The position numbers and the translations under genes were made by a program. Under the pieces are notes generated by a model, which did no database searches, was not told where the DNA came from, and was given only the letters and a program-made list of their open reading frames with translations. A DNA stretch of 57,807 nucleotides from Clostridia bacterium (lineage in GTDB: Bacteria; Bacillota; Clostridia; Christensenellales; Borkfalkiaceae). The DNA lies in assembly GCA_029055875.1 (NCBI GenBank), contig JAIDCJ010000016.1, positions 3,075-60,881 of the forward strand, read 5' to 3'. Positions 1 through 7,865 of this stretch are shown here, in pieces. Each line of letters begins with the position of its first letter. Position 1 is the stretch's first letter.

Positions 1-135
1 ACTTCGCCTTCGGCTTGTGTCGCACCAAAATAAAACCCCACTTTTTTAATGGTGCGGTACTTCGCCTTCGGCTTGTGTCGCACCAAAATAAAACCCCACT
101 TTTTTAATGGTGCGGTACTTCGCCTTCGGCTTGTG
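1..135. repeat. 58-bp tandem repeat carrying tRNA 3'-end copies
   Basis: Two identical 58-bp units (1-58, 59-116) are followed by a third that keeps only its first 19 bases (117-135). The window begins inside the array, so its full length is unknown. Read on the minus strand each unit opens with ACCGCACCA, the same bases that end the neighbouring tRNA-Leu (181-185 plus CCA). Each unit also holds TGGTGCG and CGCACCA about 20 bases apart, flanking a small GCC-GAA-GGC hairpin, so a unit junction can fold into a cruciform-like stem. It may be a duplicated tRNA trailer or a REP-like palindromic element. No protein is encoded. Confidence 0.85.
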
Positions 136-137
136 AT

Positions 138-182
138 GCACCAAAAAAGAGAAGAGCCAAAAGCTCTTCTCTTTTTTGGTGC
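138..182 (-). terminator. Long palindromic terminator of tRNA-Leu(AAG)
   Basis: A perfect inverted repeat has 20-bp arms (138-157 and 163-182) and a 5-base loop. On the minus strand it directly follows the tRNA. The inner GC block and the A/T runs make an intrinsic terminator that works on paper in both directions. Oddly, the outer six bases of one arm (177-182) are the tRNA's own 3' end (GCACCA), so the trailer can pair with the mature 3' terminus. Confidence 0.8.
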
Positions 183-261
183 GGTCGACAGGAGTTGAAC
201 CTGCATGGGGTTAACCACAAGATCCTTAGTCTTGCGCGTCTGCCAGTTCCGCCACGACCGC
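177..261 (-). tRNA. tRNA-Leu, anticodon AAG
   Basis: An 85-base cloverleaf with encoded CCA. The acceptor stem GCGGTCG/CGACCGC is perfect. The D arm carries the leucine-type GGCAGAC, there is a class II long variable arm, and the T loop is TTCAACT. The anticodon stem CAAGA/TCTTG encloses the loop CTAAGGA, so positions 34-36 read AAG. Most bacteria read CUU/CUC with a GAG anticodon; an A34 tRNA would need deamination to inosine or unmodified A wobble. The gene has its own promoter at 294-322. Confidence 0.93.
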
Positions 262-293
262 ATATTCTTAAAACAACTTGAATGAACTTTGAT

Positions 294-322
294 ATTGTAA
301 CCTATCTAAAAATAAAAGTCAA
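294..322 (-). promoter_or_regulatory. sigma-A promoter of tRNA-Leu(AAG)
   Basis: On the minus strand TTGACT (317-322), a 17-base spacer and TACAAT (294-299). The predicted start lies roughly 25 bases before the tRNA 5' end. Confidence 0.75.
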
Positions 323-328
323 GTTTTA

Positions 329-862
329 TCAATCAAAAAATTCATAAATTTTACGGAATTTCATAATTTTTTTTACATAGGCACGCGTTTCGCTGTAAGG
401 AATCTCTATAAGCGTAAGACCGTCCGTAGAATATGCCGTATCTGCTAGCCACTGTGATACCGTCCCCTCTCCCGCATTGTATGCGCAAAGTGCCGTTTCC
501 GTCACGGGAAAACGCTCCAACAAATAGGTAAGATACAAACACCCGATTTTTACGTTATATTTTCCGTCGGTCAATTTTTCAATATCAAACTGCAAACCGT
601 TTATTTCGCACACAAACTGCGCCGTAGAAGGCAAAACCTGCATAAGCCCGATTGCACCCGCACGGCTCTTTGCCCCCTCGCGAAATCCGCTCTCCGCTTT
701 CATAACGGCATAAACAAGATTTTCGTCCAGTCCGCTTTCCTTTACGGTTTCCCGATACGGTCTGCGGTAAGAAACAAAAAATCCAATGAATACCGCCGCA
801 AAAAGAAGCAATATGATTGTTAGTCCGATAAAGAGCCAAAGCAGGCGTTTCTTCTTTGTCAT
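329..862 (-). CDS. Membrane-anchored lytic transglycosylase (SLT domain)
   Basis: A 177-residue protein with one N-terminal membrane segment (about residues 8-28) followed by a goose-lysozyme-like SLT domain. The family motifs are visible in order: the catalytic Glu in KAESGF, then GAIGLMQVLPSTA, then CAYNAGEGTV. Members cleave the MurNAc-GlcNAc bond of peptidoglycan to give 1,6-anhydro ends, so this one should act on the outer face of the membrane. It follows coaE by 32 bases, and polA-coaE-SLT is a common clostridial order. No Shine-Dalgarno site precedes the ATG; a small hairpin (875-890) sits between the two genes, so expression may depend on coupling or a weak local promoter. Confidence 0.9.
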   Translation of the reverse strand: MTKKKRLLWLFIGLTIILLLFAAVFIGFFVSYRRPYRETVKESGLDENLVYAVMKAESGFREGAKSRAGAIGLMQVLPSTAQFVCEINGLQFDIEKLTDGKYNVKIGCLYLTYLLERFPVTETALCAYNAGEGTVSQWLADTAYSTDGLTLIEIPYSETRAYVKKIMKFRKIYEFFD

Positions 863-874
863 TTAATAAAAGTA

Positions 875-890
875 TGCGCGAAACCGCGCA
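875..890 (-). other. Small hairpin between coaE and transglycosylase gene
   Basis: Six-bp arms TGCGCG/CGCGCA with a 4-base loop, followed on the minus strand by a short T-rich stretch. It could be a weak terminator or an RNA end; the T tract is broken, so neither is certain. Confidence 0.4.
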
Positions 891-894
891 AACT

Positions 895-1473
895 TTACAA
901 ACACAATTCAGAAAGAATTTCGTCCGCCTTTTCTTTTAAGTTCTCGTACGTTCCGTTATTTTCAATGACGAAACAGTTTTTTTCGGCAATTCGATTGTAA
1001 TCAAATTGCGATTGCATGCGCAAAATCACCTGCTCACGCGTAAGAGCACTCCGCGCAATTACTGATTCAATGCGCGCCTCTTTGGGGCGCACAAGCGCAA
1101 TAACGGCGTCAAACGAGCTTTCAAAGCCGCCCTCAAACAAAAGCGGAACTTCCGCAAAGGATATCGGCCGCTTCTCCATTTCCGCAAAAAGCCGCTGCAT
1201 GATAAGCGGATGAGAGATGCTTTCCAATTTCTTTCTTGCCGCTTCATCGGAAAAAACCCTTTCGGAAAGTGCGGACTCGCTCAAACTTCCGTTTATCACG
1301 CATTCGGGAAATGCGTCTTTTACAAGAGCAAGATATTCCTCATCTTTTCTCAGTTGTTTTGAAATCGAATCGCAGGAAAAAACGGAATACCCCTTCTCTT
1401 TCAGAATTTCGCAGAATAGAGATTTACCGCTTCCAATTCCGCCCGTGATTGCAATTTTCTTATTTCGCGTCAT
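895..1473 (-). CDS. coaE: Dephospho-CoA kinase
   Basis: Catalyses the last step of coenzyme A synthesis, ATP-dependent phosphorylation of dephospho-CoA at the 3' hydroxyl. The P-loop GGIGSGKS sits at the N-terminus, followed by the CDSISK region and the lid-domain segments usual for CoaE; about 192 residues is normal for the family. The reading frame is open to 1503, but the ATG at 1473 is preferred. It is preceded by GGGAG at a good distance and puts the P-loop at the usual position. With that start the gene overlaps the 3' end of polA by 14 bases, so the two are translationally coupled. Confidence 0.95.
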   Translation of the reverse strand: MTRNKKIAITGGIGSGKSLFCEILKEKGYSVFSCDSISKQLRKDEEYLALVKDAFPECVINGSLSESALSERVFSDEAARKKLESISHPLIMQRLFAEMEKRPISFAEVPLLFEGGFESSFDAVIALVRPKEARIESVIARSALTREQVILRMQSQFDYNRIAEKNCFVIENNGTYENLKEKADEILSELCL

Positions 1474-3994
1474 ACCAGCTTCTCCCCGTGGAAACCTCAG
1501 CAATGAGCGGCACTTTCAAAGAAATTGCCTTTTCCATTTCTTCCTTGAGCATTGCCTGTGCGCGCTCAGCTTCCGTCTCGGGTGCATCGAGAACGAGTTC
1601 GTCGTGAACCTGAAGCACAAGCTTTGCCTCGTATCCGTCCGTTTGAATGCGGTTTGCAACACGAAGCATGGCTATTTTGATGATATCGGCGGCACTACCC
1701 TGCAAAGGCATATTCATAGCTGCACGCTCCCCGAATGCACGTACGTTTTTGTTGGACGATTTAATTTCCGGAATAAAGCGTTTCCGCCCGAGCGCGGTGG
1801 TAACGAAGCCGTTCTCGCTTGCAAGGCGCACGTTCTCTTCCATATATTCCTTTACCTCGGGATGCAATGCAAAATACTTATCGATAAACTCTTGCGCCTC
1901 ACTCTGCGAACAGCCCAAATCCTTTGCTAAACCGAATCTGCCCATTCCGTAAATAATACCAAAGTTAATGGTCTTTGCACGGCTGCGCATTTTTTTCGTA
2001 ACCTCCGAAAGCGCAACTCCGAACACACGGGCCGCTGTTGCCGCGTGAATGTCCTCTCCGTTCTGATATGCCGCAATAAGCGACTTGCATCCCGAAAAAT
2101 GCGCAAGCAGGCGTAGTTCGATTTGAGAATAGTCTGCATCGATGAGAACATTCCCCTCCCGCGCAATAAAGAGCCTGCGAAGCTCCCGCCCTGCGTCCTT
2201 ACGAATAGGAATATTCTGCAAGTTGGGGTTCGCACTCGAAAGACGCCCCGTCGTCGTCATCGTCTGATTGTAAGTGGTATGAACCAGGCCGTTAACTACA
2301 AGCGGACGGATACCGTCGATATACGTGGAAAGGAGCTTCTGAATCTCCCGATAGTTGAGTACTAAACGCGCTATTTCATGCTCCTGAGCGAGTTTTTCCA
2401 GTACCTCCGCACTCGTGGAATATCCGCCCCGAATGTTCTTTTTTAGCCCGCGTGAATCGTAGCCGAGTTTCTCGAAAAGAATTTCGGAAAGCTGAAACGG
2501 CGAATTGATATTGAAAGGCCCTCCCGCAAGCGCAAAAATTTGTTGCGAGAGCGTTTGAAGCTGTGCGTTGAATTTTTCGGAAAATTCCGAAAATTTGTCC
2601 GTATCAACCCGCACGCCCGTCTGCTCCATTTCAAATAACTCTTCTGCAAGCGGGAGCTCCAACTCACGATATATTTTTTTCTCGTCGTCCGAGCAGGCGG
2701 CCAACGCCTCGTCATAGGCAAGTTGTAAACTGTAAGCGCAGTTTTCGCCCGGAAGATTGAACTCTTCCGTGAACTCCTTCTCACCCGTAGGTCGGTTGTT
2801 TGAATTTGCAATATACCGCAAAAGCGTCACGTCTTCAAACTGACAGCTCACCTTTGCGCCGAGTCTCAAAAGCTTCGTTTTGAATGCTTTTACATCTGCT
2901 ACCAGCACGCATTTATCATGCAATACAAGTTCAATCAGTTTGGAAAGCTCGTCCGCAAACACGCCTTCGTCAAGGATATTTGCTTTTATTGAAAAAATAT
3001 ATTCCTTGCCGTCCGCATAAAAATGGCATGCGTTTTCACTTAGGCTCACGGCAATATCGCTCGCTTCAATGAGTTCCTTTTGGTAGTCTGTAATATTATT
3101 GCACTGGACTGCTTCCGCATTATTATTGTGCTTCGGCGCGGCGGCGAAATAAGATTCGTTCATTAAAGAATAAAACTCAAGCTTCTTGAACGCGTCACGC
3201 GCCGCTTCGGTAAACGGAAGTTTCAGTTCGCATTCGTCCAAGGTTACGCTAAGCGGAACCTTGGTATCGATACAGGCGAGCTCATGGGAAAGCCGTCCGC
3301 TCGCCTCACCCGCTATGAGCTTTTCTTTGAGCTTTTGCGGAAGCTCTTCGATATGGCGGTATATTTCATCTAAGCTACCGTATTTTTGCAGCAGCTCCAT
3401 TGCGCTCTTTTCGCCGATTCCGTAAACTCCGGGGATATTATCCGATTTATCCCCCATGAGTGACTTTTCTTCTATGATCTGCCACGGTTCCAAACCCACC
3501 TTTTCGCGAAAATTCTTTTCCGTTAAACGATCCAAATCGCTCACACCGCGCTTCGTAAAGCAAACGGTTACGTTCTCTTTTACGAGCTGATAGGAATCTC
3601 TGTCACCTGTATATATGAGAATATTTGCACTCGGGAATTTGCGCGACAGCGTACCGATAACGTCGTCCGCCTCGTAGCCTGCGAGCTCCACCGTTTTAAT
3701 TTGCATTGCGGCAAGCAGTTCTTTCAGAACGGGTACTTGCTGAGCAAGCTCGCCCGGCATAGGCTTGCGCGTTCCTTTGTAACCGTCATACATTTTATGG
3801 CGGAAGGTAGGCGCATGGACATCGAATGCAACCGCAAAATGAGTCGGCTTTTCCTCGTCGATAATTTTCAAAATCAATTTCAGAAAACCGAATATCCCGT
3901 TTGTGGGGAAACCGTCTTTGGTGGTAAATACGCGCATTGCATAGAAGGCGCGATTGAGCAGGCTGTTGCCGTCGATCAAAACGAAAGTGTTCAT
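1460..3994 (-). CDS. polA: DNA polymerase I
   Basis: An 844-residue family A polymerase for Okazaki-fragment processing and repair. The N-terminal 5'-3' exonuclease/flap domain (about 1-285) shows FVLIDGNSLLNRAFYA and YTGDRDSYQL. The middle domain (about 290-460) lacks the acidic 3'-5' proofreading residues, as is common in Firmicutes. The C-terminal polymerase domain has motif A (DADYSQIELRLLAHFSG), motif B (RAKTINFGIIYG) and motif C (QVHDELVLD). It is first in an operon with coaE. The start codon has no Shine-Dalgarno site and lies 6 bases after the -10 box, which predicts a leaderless message. Confidence 0.97.
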   Translation of the reverse strand: MNTFVLIDGNSLLNRAFYAMRVFTTKDGFPTNGIFGFLKLILKIIDEEKPTHFAVAFDVHAPTFRHKMYDGYKGTRKPMPGELAQQVPVLKELLAAMQIKTVELAGYEADDVIGTLSRKFPSANILIYTGDRDSYQLVKENVTVCFTKRGVSDLDRLTEKNFREKVGLEPWQIIEEKSLMGDKSDNIPGVYGIGEKSAMELLQKYGSLDEIYRHIEELPQKLKEKLIAGEASGRLSHELACIDTKVPLSVTLDECELKLPFTEAARDAFKKLEFYSLMNESYFAAAPKHNNNAEAVQCNNITDYQKELIEASDIAVSLSENACHFYADGKEYIFSIKANILDEGVFADELSKLIELVLHDKCVLVADVKAFKTKLLRLGAKVSCQFEDVTLLRYIANSNNRPTGEKEFTEEFNLPGENCAYSLQLAYDEALAACSDDEKKIYRELELPLAEELFEMEQTGVRVDTDKFSEFSEKFNAQLQTLSQQIFALAGGPFNINSPFQLSEILFEKLGYDSRGLKKNIRGGYSTSAEVLEKLAQEHEIARLVLNYREIQKLLSTYIDGIRPLVVNGLVHTTYNQTMTTTGRLSSANPNLQNIPIRKDAGRELRRLFIAREGNVLIDADYSQIELRLLAHFSGCKSLIAAYQNGEDIHAATAARVFGVALSEVTKKMRSRAKTINFGIIYGMGRFGLAKDLGCSQSEAQEFIDKYFALHPEVKEYMEENVRLASENGFVTTALGRKRFIPEIKSSNKNVRAFGERAAMNMPLQGSAADIIKIAMLRVANRIQTDGYEAKLVLQVHDELVLDAPETEAERAQAMLKEEMEKAISLKVPLIAEVSTGRSWYDAK

Positions 3995-4000
3995 GCTTTT

Positions 4001-4029
4001 ATTGTAACACGGTTTTGATTATTTTGCAA
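4001..4029 (-). promoter_or_regulatory. polA promoter, leaderless type
   Basis: Minus strand: TTGCAA (4024-4029), 17-base spacer, TACAAT (4001-4006), then six bases and the polA ATG (3994). Transcription would begin at or beside the A of the start codon. Confidence 0.65.
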
Positions 4030-4047
4030 GAATGTGGAAAAAAACAC

Positions 4048-4076
4048 TTGCTTTTTTAGCAATATTATTATATAAT
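4048..4076 (+). promoter_or_regulatory. Promoter of tRNA-Leu(CAA)
   Basis: TTGCTT (4048-4053), 17-base spacer, TATAAT (4071-4076), 11 bases before the tRNA 5' end. Confidence 0.7.
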
Positions 4077-4087
4077 TTTACTGCTTC

Positions 4088-4174
4088 GCCGGTGTGGTGG
4101 AATTGGCAGACGCGCTGGACTCAAAATCCTGTGGTAGTAATACCGTATCGGTTCGACCCCGATCACCGGCACCA
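4088..4174 (+). tRNA. tRNA-Leu, anticodon CAA
   Basis: An 87-base class II tRNA with encoded CCA. The acceptor stem is GCCGGTG/CACCGGC, the D loop carries GGCAGAC, the anticodon loop CTCAAAA gives CAA (reads UUG), the variable arm is long, and the T loop is TTCGACC. It is divergent from polA and followed immediately by a strong terminator. Confidence 0.95.
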
Positions 4175-4180
4175 AAAAAA

Positions 4181-4210
4181 CCGAGCTCCATTTTAGGAGC
4201 TCGGTTTTTT
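4181..4210. terminator. Bidirectional terminator, tRNA-Leu(CAA) and histidine kinase
   Basis: Nine-bp stem CCGAGCTCC/GGAGCTCGG with a 6-base loop and T6 on the plus side. The A-run before the stem gives a T-run for the convergent kinase gene on the minus strand. Confidence 0.85.
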
Positions 4211-4215
4211 GCCGT

Positions 4216-7200
4216 TTATTTCAAAAGATTTTGCAGCGTCTTCATGAGTTTTGCGATATCAATCGGCTTCGCCGCGAACCCGTTCATTCCGGCATCTATT
4301 GCCGCTTTTCTATCTTCTTCAAAAGCATTCGCTGTCATTGCCACAATCGGCGTCGCCGACTTTGCCGAATCACCCAGCGCACGAATGGCCTTCGTCGCCT
4401 CGTAGCCGTTCATAATCGGCATCTGCACGTCCATAAGAATTAAATCGTACGTGCCTGCGGGCATCTCTTTCATGCGCTCCACGGCCACGCTTCCGTCGTC
4501 CGCCGTGTCAATAATGAACCCGACTTCCTCAAGAATCGACTGTGCGATTTCTTGATTCAGTTCATTGTCTTCTACGAGAAGGATCCTCTTTCCGTCAAAG
4601 TGCAATTCGCCTTTCTCCGTGTTCTCTGCACCTTCCTGCGACGGTGCAGTACTTTCGGCAACACGGAGACAAAACGTTACCGTAAACTCCGATCCTTTGC
4701 CCGACTCGCTTTCCACCGTGATTGTACCGCCCATTAAATCTACAAGGTTTTTGGTGATGGCAAGCCCAAGACCGGTTCCCTGAATGCCGCTTACCGTAGA
4801 AGTCTGTTCCCGTTCAAAGGGTTCAAAAACGTGTTGCAAAAATTCGGGGCTCATACCGATACCGGTATCTTTGACCTTGAACTCATACGAAGCATAGCCC
4901 TCCGATTCCTCACTCGTTTGCGTGACACGGACGCTTACTGCACCGCCGGGTTTCGTATATTTTACGGCGTTGCTCAAAATGTTCAGAAGCACCTGATTGA
5001 GGCGGAGCTTATCACAGAAGATTGTCTCATTCTTCACGTTCAGCGTATCCATGCTGAATTCCAACTGCTTTGCTTTTACGTCCGCCTGAACGATGGTTTC
5101 CAAATCGTGCAGGATTTCGGGGAGGCTGGTTTCCTTTTCTTCGATCTTGACCTTGCCGCTCTCGATACGGCTCATATCCAGCACGTCGTTGATAAGGCTA
5201 AGCAAGTGATTTCCCGAAGTCATAATCTTGCCCAGATAATTCCGTATCTGTTCCTTATTGTCGATATGGCTTACAGCCAAAGACGTAAATCCGATGATGG
5301 CGTTCATCGGCGTGCGGATATCGTGGGACATACTGTTGAGGAACGTAGTCTTAGCCTTGTTGGCGTATTGTGCCTGTGCAAGAGCCTCCGTCAAAACGTC
5401 CTTCTGCTCCTGCTCCTTGCGGATCACCTCGTCAATATTGCGGAAGCCCGCAAGGATAAATCCACCCTGCCCCTGTCCGTTGTTTGAAATCTTGAGATAG
5501 GTATATTGGAAGTGATGGATTTCGCCGTTATCCTCTATGCGGTAGCTACCCTGATATTCATCAGCCGTGCTCAGTTTGGTCTTGACGTGATCCAGTGCAA
5601 GAGCCTGCATCAGATCCTCTCTATCCTCTGGATGAACACGGGTGCGGATATATTTTTCAAGAATAGCGGCATAGTTATACTCCTCCGCCGATTCTTTTTT
5701 CAATCCCTCGGTTACATAACCCTCCAATTTAAGAATTCGGGCAGTTTCATTTCCTTCATCGATGGAATATACGTTTGTATAATCACGGCTCAGCGCTTCG
5801 ACGATAGAAAGCTGTTCCCCCATCTTCTTATTTGACTGCTCCGTTGCAAGCAGTAGCTTTCTATTCCACCGCCCCCGCAAATACAGCACAAGAATAGCAA
5901 ATACGACTAAGACAAGTACAACGACAACCGCAATGATAATTTCGGGATGTGCCTTCAAATACTGGGAAAAGCTCATATCGCCTATCGTATAAGAGGTGTA
6001 CTTTGAAGCGAGCTGATTGAGCGTATCATCAGACATCTGCTTAATACATTTGTTGAGTATGGTGATAAGCTCGTGATCGGTATTTTCGCTGATACGCATA
6101 CTGAAATTTGTGCTCATACCGTTCATCAAACTGTAATACAGCGAACTGTTACGATTATGATTGATAAACAACTGCGCAGTATAGGCATATACGTAAGCGG
6201 CGTCCGCCTCACGACTAAGCACGGCACGCATAGCCTCTTCCCCGGTAGCGTAACTCTTGAACTCATATCCGCTTAGGAAGCTGCGAACAAGCTCCTCGCC
6301 TTGGGAATCCGCTACGGCAACCACCTTGATATCGCCCTTAAAATCCTGCCTTGTCACCCTTGCCATGCTTGCCGTCATATAGCTGTTCGTGTTGAAGCCC
6401 CGACCGTCGGCGCCTGTGCTGTCAAGAATCACGTTAACGCCGTTTGTATCGGGAGTAACGAACTTGAAATTATCATGGGATAGTTCAGCAAGCTTCATGA
6501 CCTCGGCAAAATAGTCGGGCATAATGCCTGTTAACTTTCCGTTCTCCGTATAGGAATAGGGAGCTCTGTCGCCGAGTGCGGTAACAGCAATGGTTTTCTC
6601 TCCCGAAACTACTTGGCGGATATATTCCTTTTCCCTTTCGGTAAAGGATAACGCAGAAGAATAACTCGGGCCGTAGTACTTATAAAACAGTTCGTTTTTC
6701 CAATCGCCCTCATTGATATCCATCTGCTCGATCGCATAATTGATTTCGTCAAGCAGCTCTGTATTGCCCTTTTTAACGATTGCATAAAAGTCCGCTTCCT
6801 CGATAATATCCAGTTCCTTTTCGTTTTCCGCCTTTCTGAGATTGCTGGAAAGAATCGCGTCGATTTCGTCGCCCGCCTGCAAAGCCGCTGCAAGCTCTTT
6901 GGCGTCGGCGTATTCCCGCGTCGTATAGGTAAATCCCTTTTCTTTTGCAAATTCCACCAGACTTTCGTTCTGACTGCTGCCCTCCACCAAACCGACTCTC
7001 ATTCCGTTATAGGACGCATAGTCCCCGCGGTGAAGATTCTTGTTGTCGACCTGTATGGAAAGAACAGTTTTATTTCTACCGATAGGAAGGGAGAAGTCAA
7101 ATTTTTCTTCCCGCTCCTCAGTTCTGCGGGCAGACGTCACCACGTCGATTTCGCCGTCTTCCAGCATTTTTTGCATATCGTTCCAGGAACTTTCGTATCC

Positions 7201-7470
7201 CGTGTATTCAAAACTAAGGTGGGAATATTCGGAAACAAGGCTCAAAAATTCAATACCATATCCCGTCAGCCTCTCCCCGTCCTTCATGTGATAGCCTTCA
7301 AAGTAAAAAACGCCGGCCCTGTACGTATCGTCATCGGACCGTCCGCCATCTGCAAATGCCGTTATGGAACCCACAAAAATGAAATTAGATAAAAAAAAGA
7401 TCAGGCATACTGCTAATGCCGATATGATTTTCACGCACGTCATGGAGCGTGCTTTTATTAAGGGACGCAC
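4216..7470 (-). CDS. Hybrid sensor histidine kinase with two periplasmic-binding-protein sensor domains
   Basis: A 1084-residue membrane kinase. In order: signal sequence (about 1-38), two extracytoplasmic family-3 solute-binding domains (about 45-280 and 285-500), one membrane helix (about 510-535), a PAS-like region (560-690), HisKA with the phospho-acceptor His716 in SHDIRTPM, HATPase with NAVKYT, DTGIGM and GTGLGL boxes (about 825-945), and a C-terminal receiver with Asp1014 in LILMDVQMP. It should bind small amino-acid-like ligands outside and pass phosphate His-Asp to the HPt protein encoded just upstream. The start is a GTG (7470) with GGAGG nine bases before it; an ATG nine codons later lacks such a site. 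It is last in a three-gene signalling operon. Confidence 0.92.
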   Translation of the reverse strand: MRPLIKARSMTCVKIISALAVCLIFFLSNFIFVGSITAFADGGRSDDDTYRAGVFYFEGYHMKDGERLTGYGIEFLSLVSEYSHLSFEYTGYESSWNDMQKMLEDGEIDVVTSARRTEEREEKFDFSLPIGRNKTVLSIQVDNKNLHRGDYASYNGMRVGLVEGSSQNESLVEFAKEKGFTYTTREYADAKELAAALQAGDEIDAILSSNLRKAENEKELDIIEEADFYAIVKKGNTELLDEINYAIEQMDINEGDWKNELFYKYYGPSYSSALSFTEREKEYIRQVVSGEKTIAVTALGDRAPYSYTENGKLTGIMPDYFAEVMKLAELSHDNFKFVTPDTNGVNVILDSTGADGRGFNTNSYMTASMARVTRQDFKGDIKVVAVADSQGEELVRSFLSGYEFKSYATGEEAMRAVLSREADAAYVYAYTAQLFINHNRNSSLYYSLMNGMSTNFSMRISENTDHELITILNKCIKQMSDDTLNQLASKYTSYTIGDMSFSQYLKAHPEIIIAVVVVLVLVVFAILVLYLRGRWNRKLLLATEQSNKKMGEQLSIVEALSRDYTNVYSIDEGNETARILKLEGYVTEGLKKESAEEYNYAAILEKYIRTRVHPEDREDLMQALALDHVKTKLSTADEYQGSYRIEDNGEIHHFQYTYLKISNNGQGQGGFILAGFRNIDEVIRKEQEQKDVLTEALAQAQYANKAKTTFLNSMSHDIRTPMNAIIGFTSLAVSHIDNKEQIRNYLGKIMTSGNHLLSLINDVLDMSRIESGKVKIEEKETSLPEILHDLETIVQADVKAKQLEFSMDTLNVKNETIFCDKLRLNQVLLNILSNAVKYTKPGGAVSVRVTQTSEESEGYASYEFKVKDTGIGMSPEFLQHVFEPFEREQTSTVSGIQGTGLGLAITKNLVDLMGGTITVESESGKGSEFTVTFCLRVAESTAPSQEGAENTEKGELHFDGKRILLVEDNELNQEIAQSILEEVGFIIDTADDGSVAVERMKEMPAGTYDLILMDVQMPIMNGYEATKAIRALGDSAKSATPIVAMTANAFEEDRKAAIDAGMNGFAAKPIDIAKLMKTLQNLLK

Positions 7471-7502
7471 AGTTCTTGCCCTCCGTTTTATATTTTATGT
7501 AT

Positions 7503-7847
7503 TCAATCTAATGCGGAAATGCTTTCTACCGTTAAATTGTAAATGCTTTCCAAATCGGGCATTAGCGCGGCGACGTCAAGATTGCCGCCCCTGAGCACTT
7601 CCGTGACGGCGGAAGCTTTCTCATATAGCGCGGTAAACCCAAGGTTTTGCGCTACACCTTTCAGCGTATGCGCGGCACGGAACGCCTCTTCCTGCACACC
7701 GCGTGCAAGCGCGTCTTTGAGGGCATTGAAGCTACCGTCCGCAGGGAATTTACGTACGAAACGGAGAACACGCTCCTCCGTCATTAAGCGGCCCATTGTA
7801 TCGGCGTAATCACCGCCGATTTTTTCGTAAAAAGTTTCCGTATTCAT
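7503..7847 (-). CDS. Histidine phosphotransfer (HPt) protein
   Basis: A 114-residue four-helix HPt domain. The phosphorylatable histidine is His60 in AAHTLKGVAQNLGF, the family signature, with the usual small residues for receiver docking after it. It should shuttle phosphate between the receiver at the end of the hybrid kinase and the receiver of the HD-GYP protein. It lies between the two genes (18 bases after one stop, 32 before the other start), and an AAGGACGG site precedes its ATG. A free-standing HPt gene is uncommon in Firmicutes. Confidence 0.9.
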   Translation of the reverse strand: MNTETFYEKIGGDYADTMGRLMTEERVLRFVRKFPADGSFNALKDALARGVQEEAFRAAHTLKGVAQNLGFTALYEKASAVTEVLRGGNLDVAALMPDLESIYNLTVESISALD

Positions 7848-7865
7848 ATACGCATTATCCGTCCT

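Noticed and set aside
1..135. CRISPR array
   Set aside because: The repeats are directly adjacent with no spacers, and no cas gene is nearby.
895..1503. Upstream start for coaE at 1503
   Set aside because: The ATG at 1473 has a ribosome site and fits the family; the extra ten residues do not resemble CoaE.
4048..4090. Shared promoter for polA and tRNA-Leu(CAA)
   Set aside because: Each gene has its own -35/-10 pair on its own strand; they are adjacent but separate.
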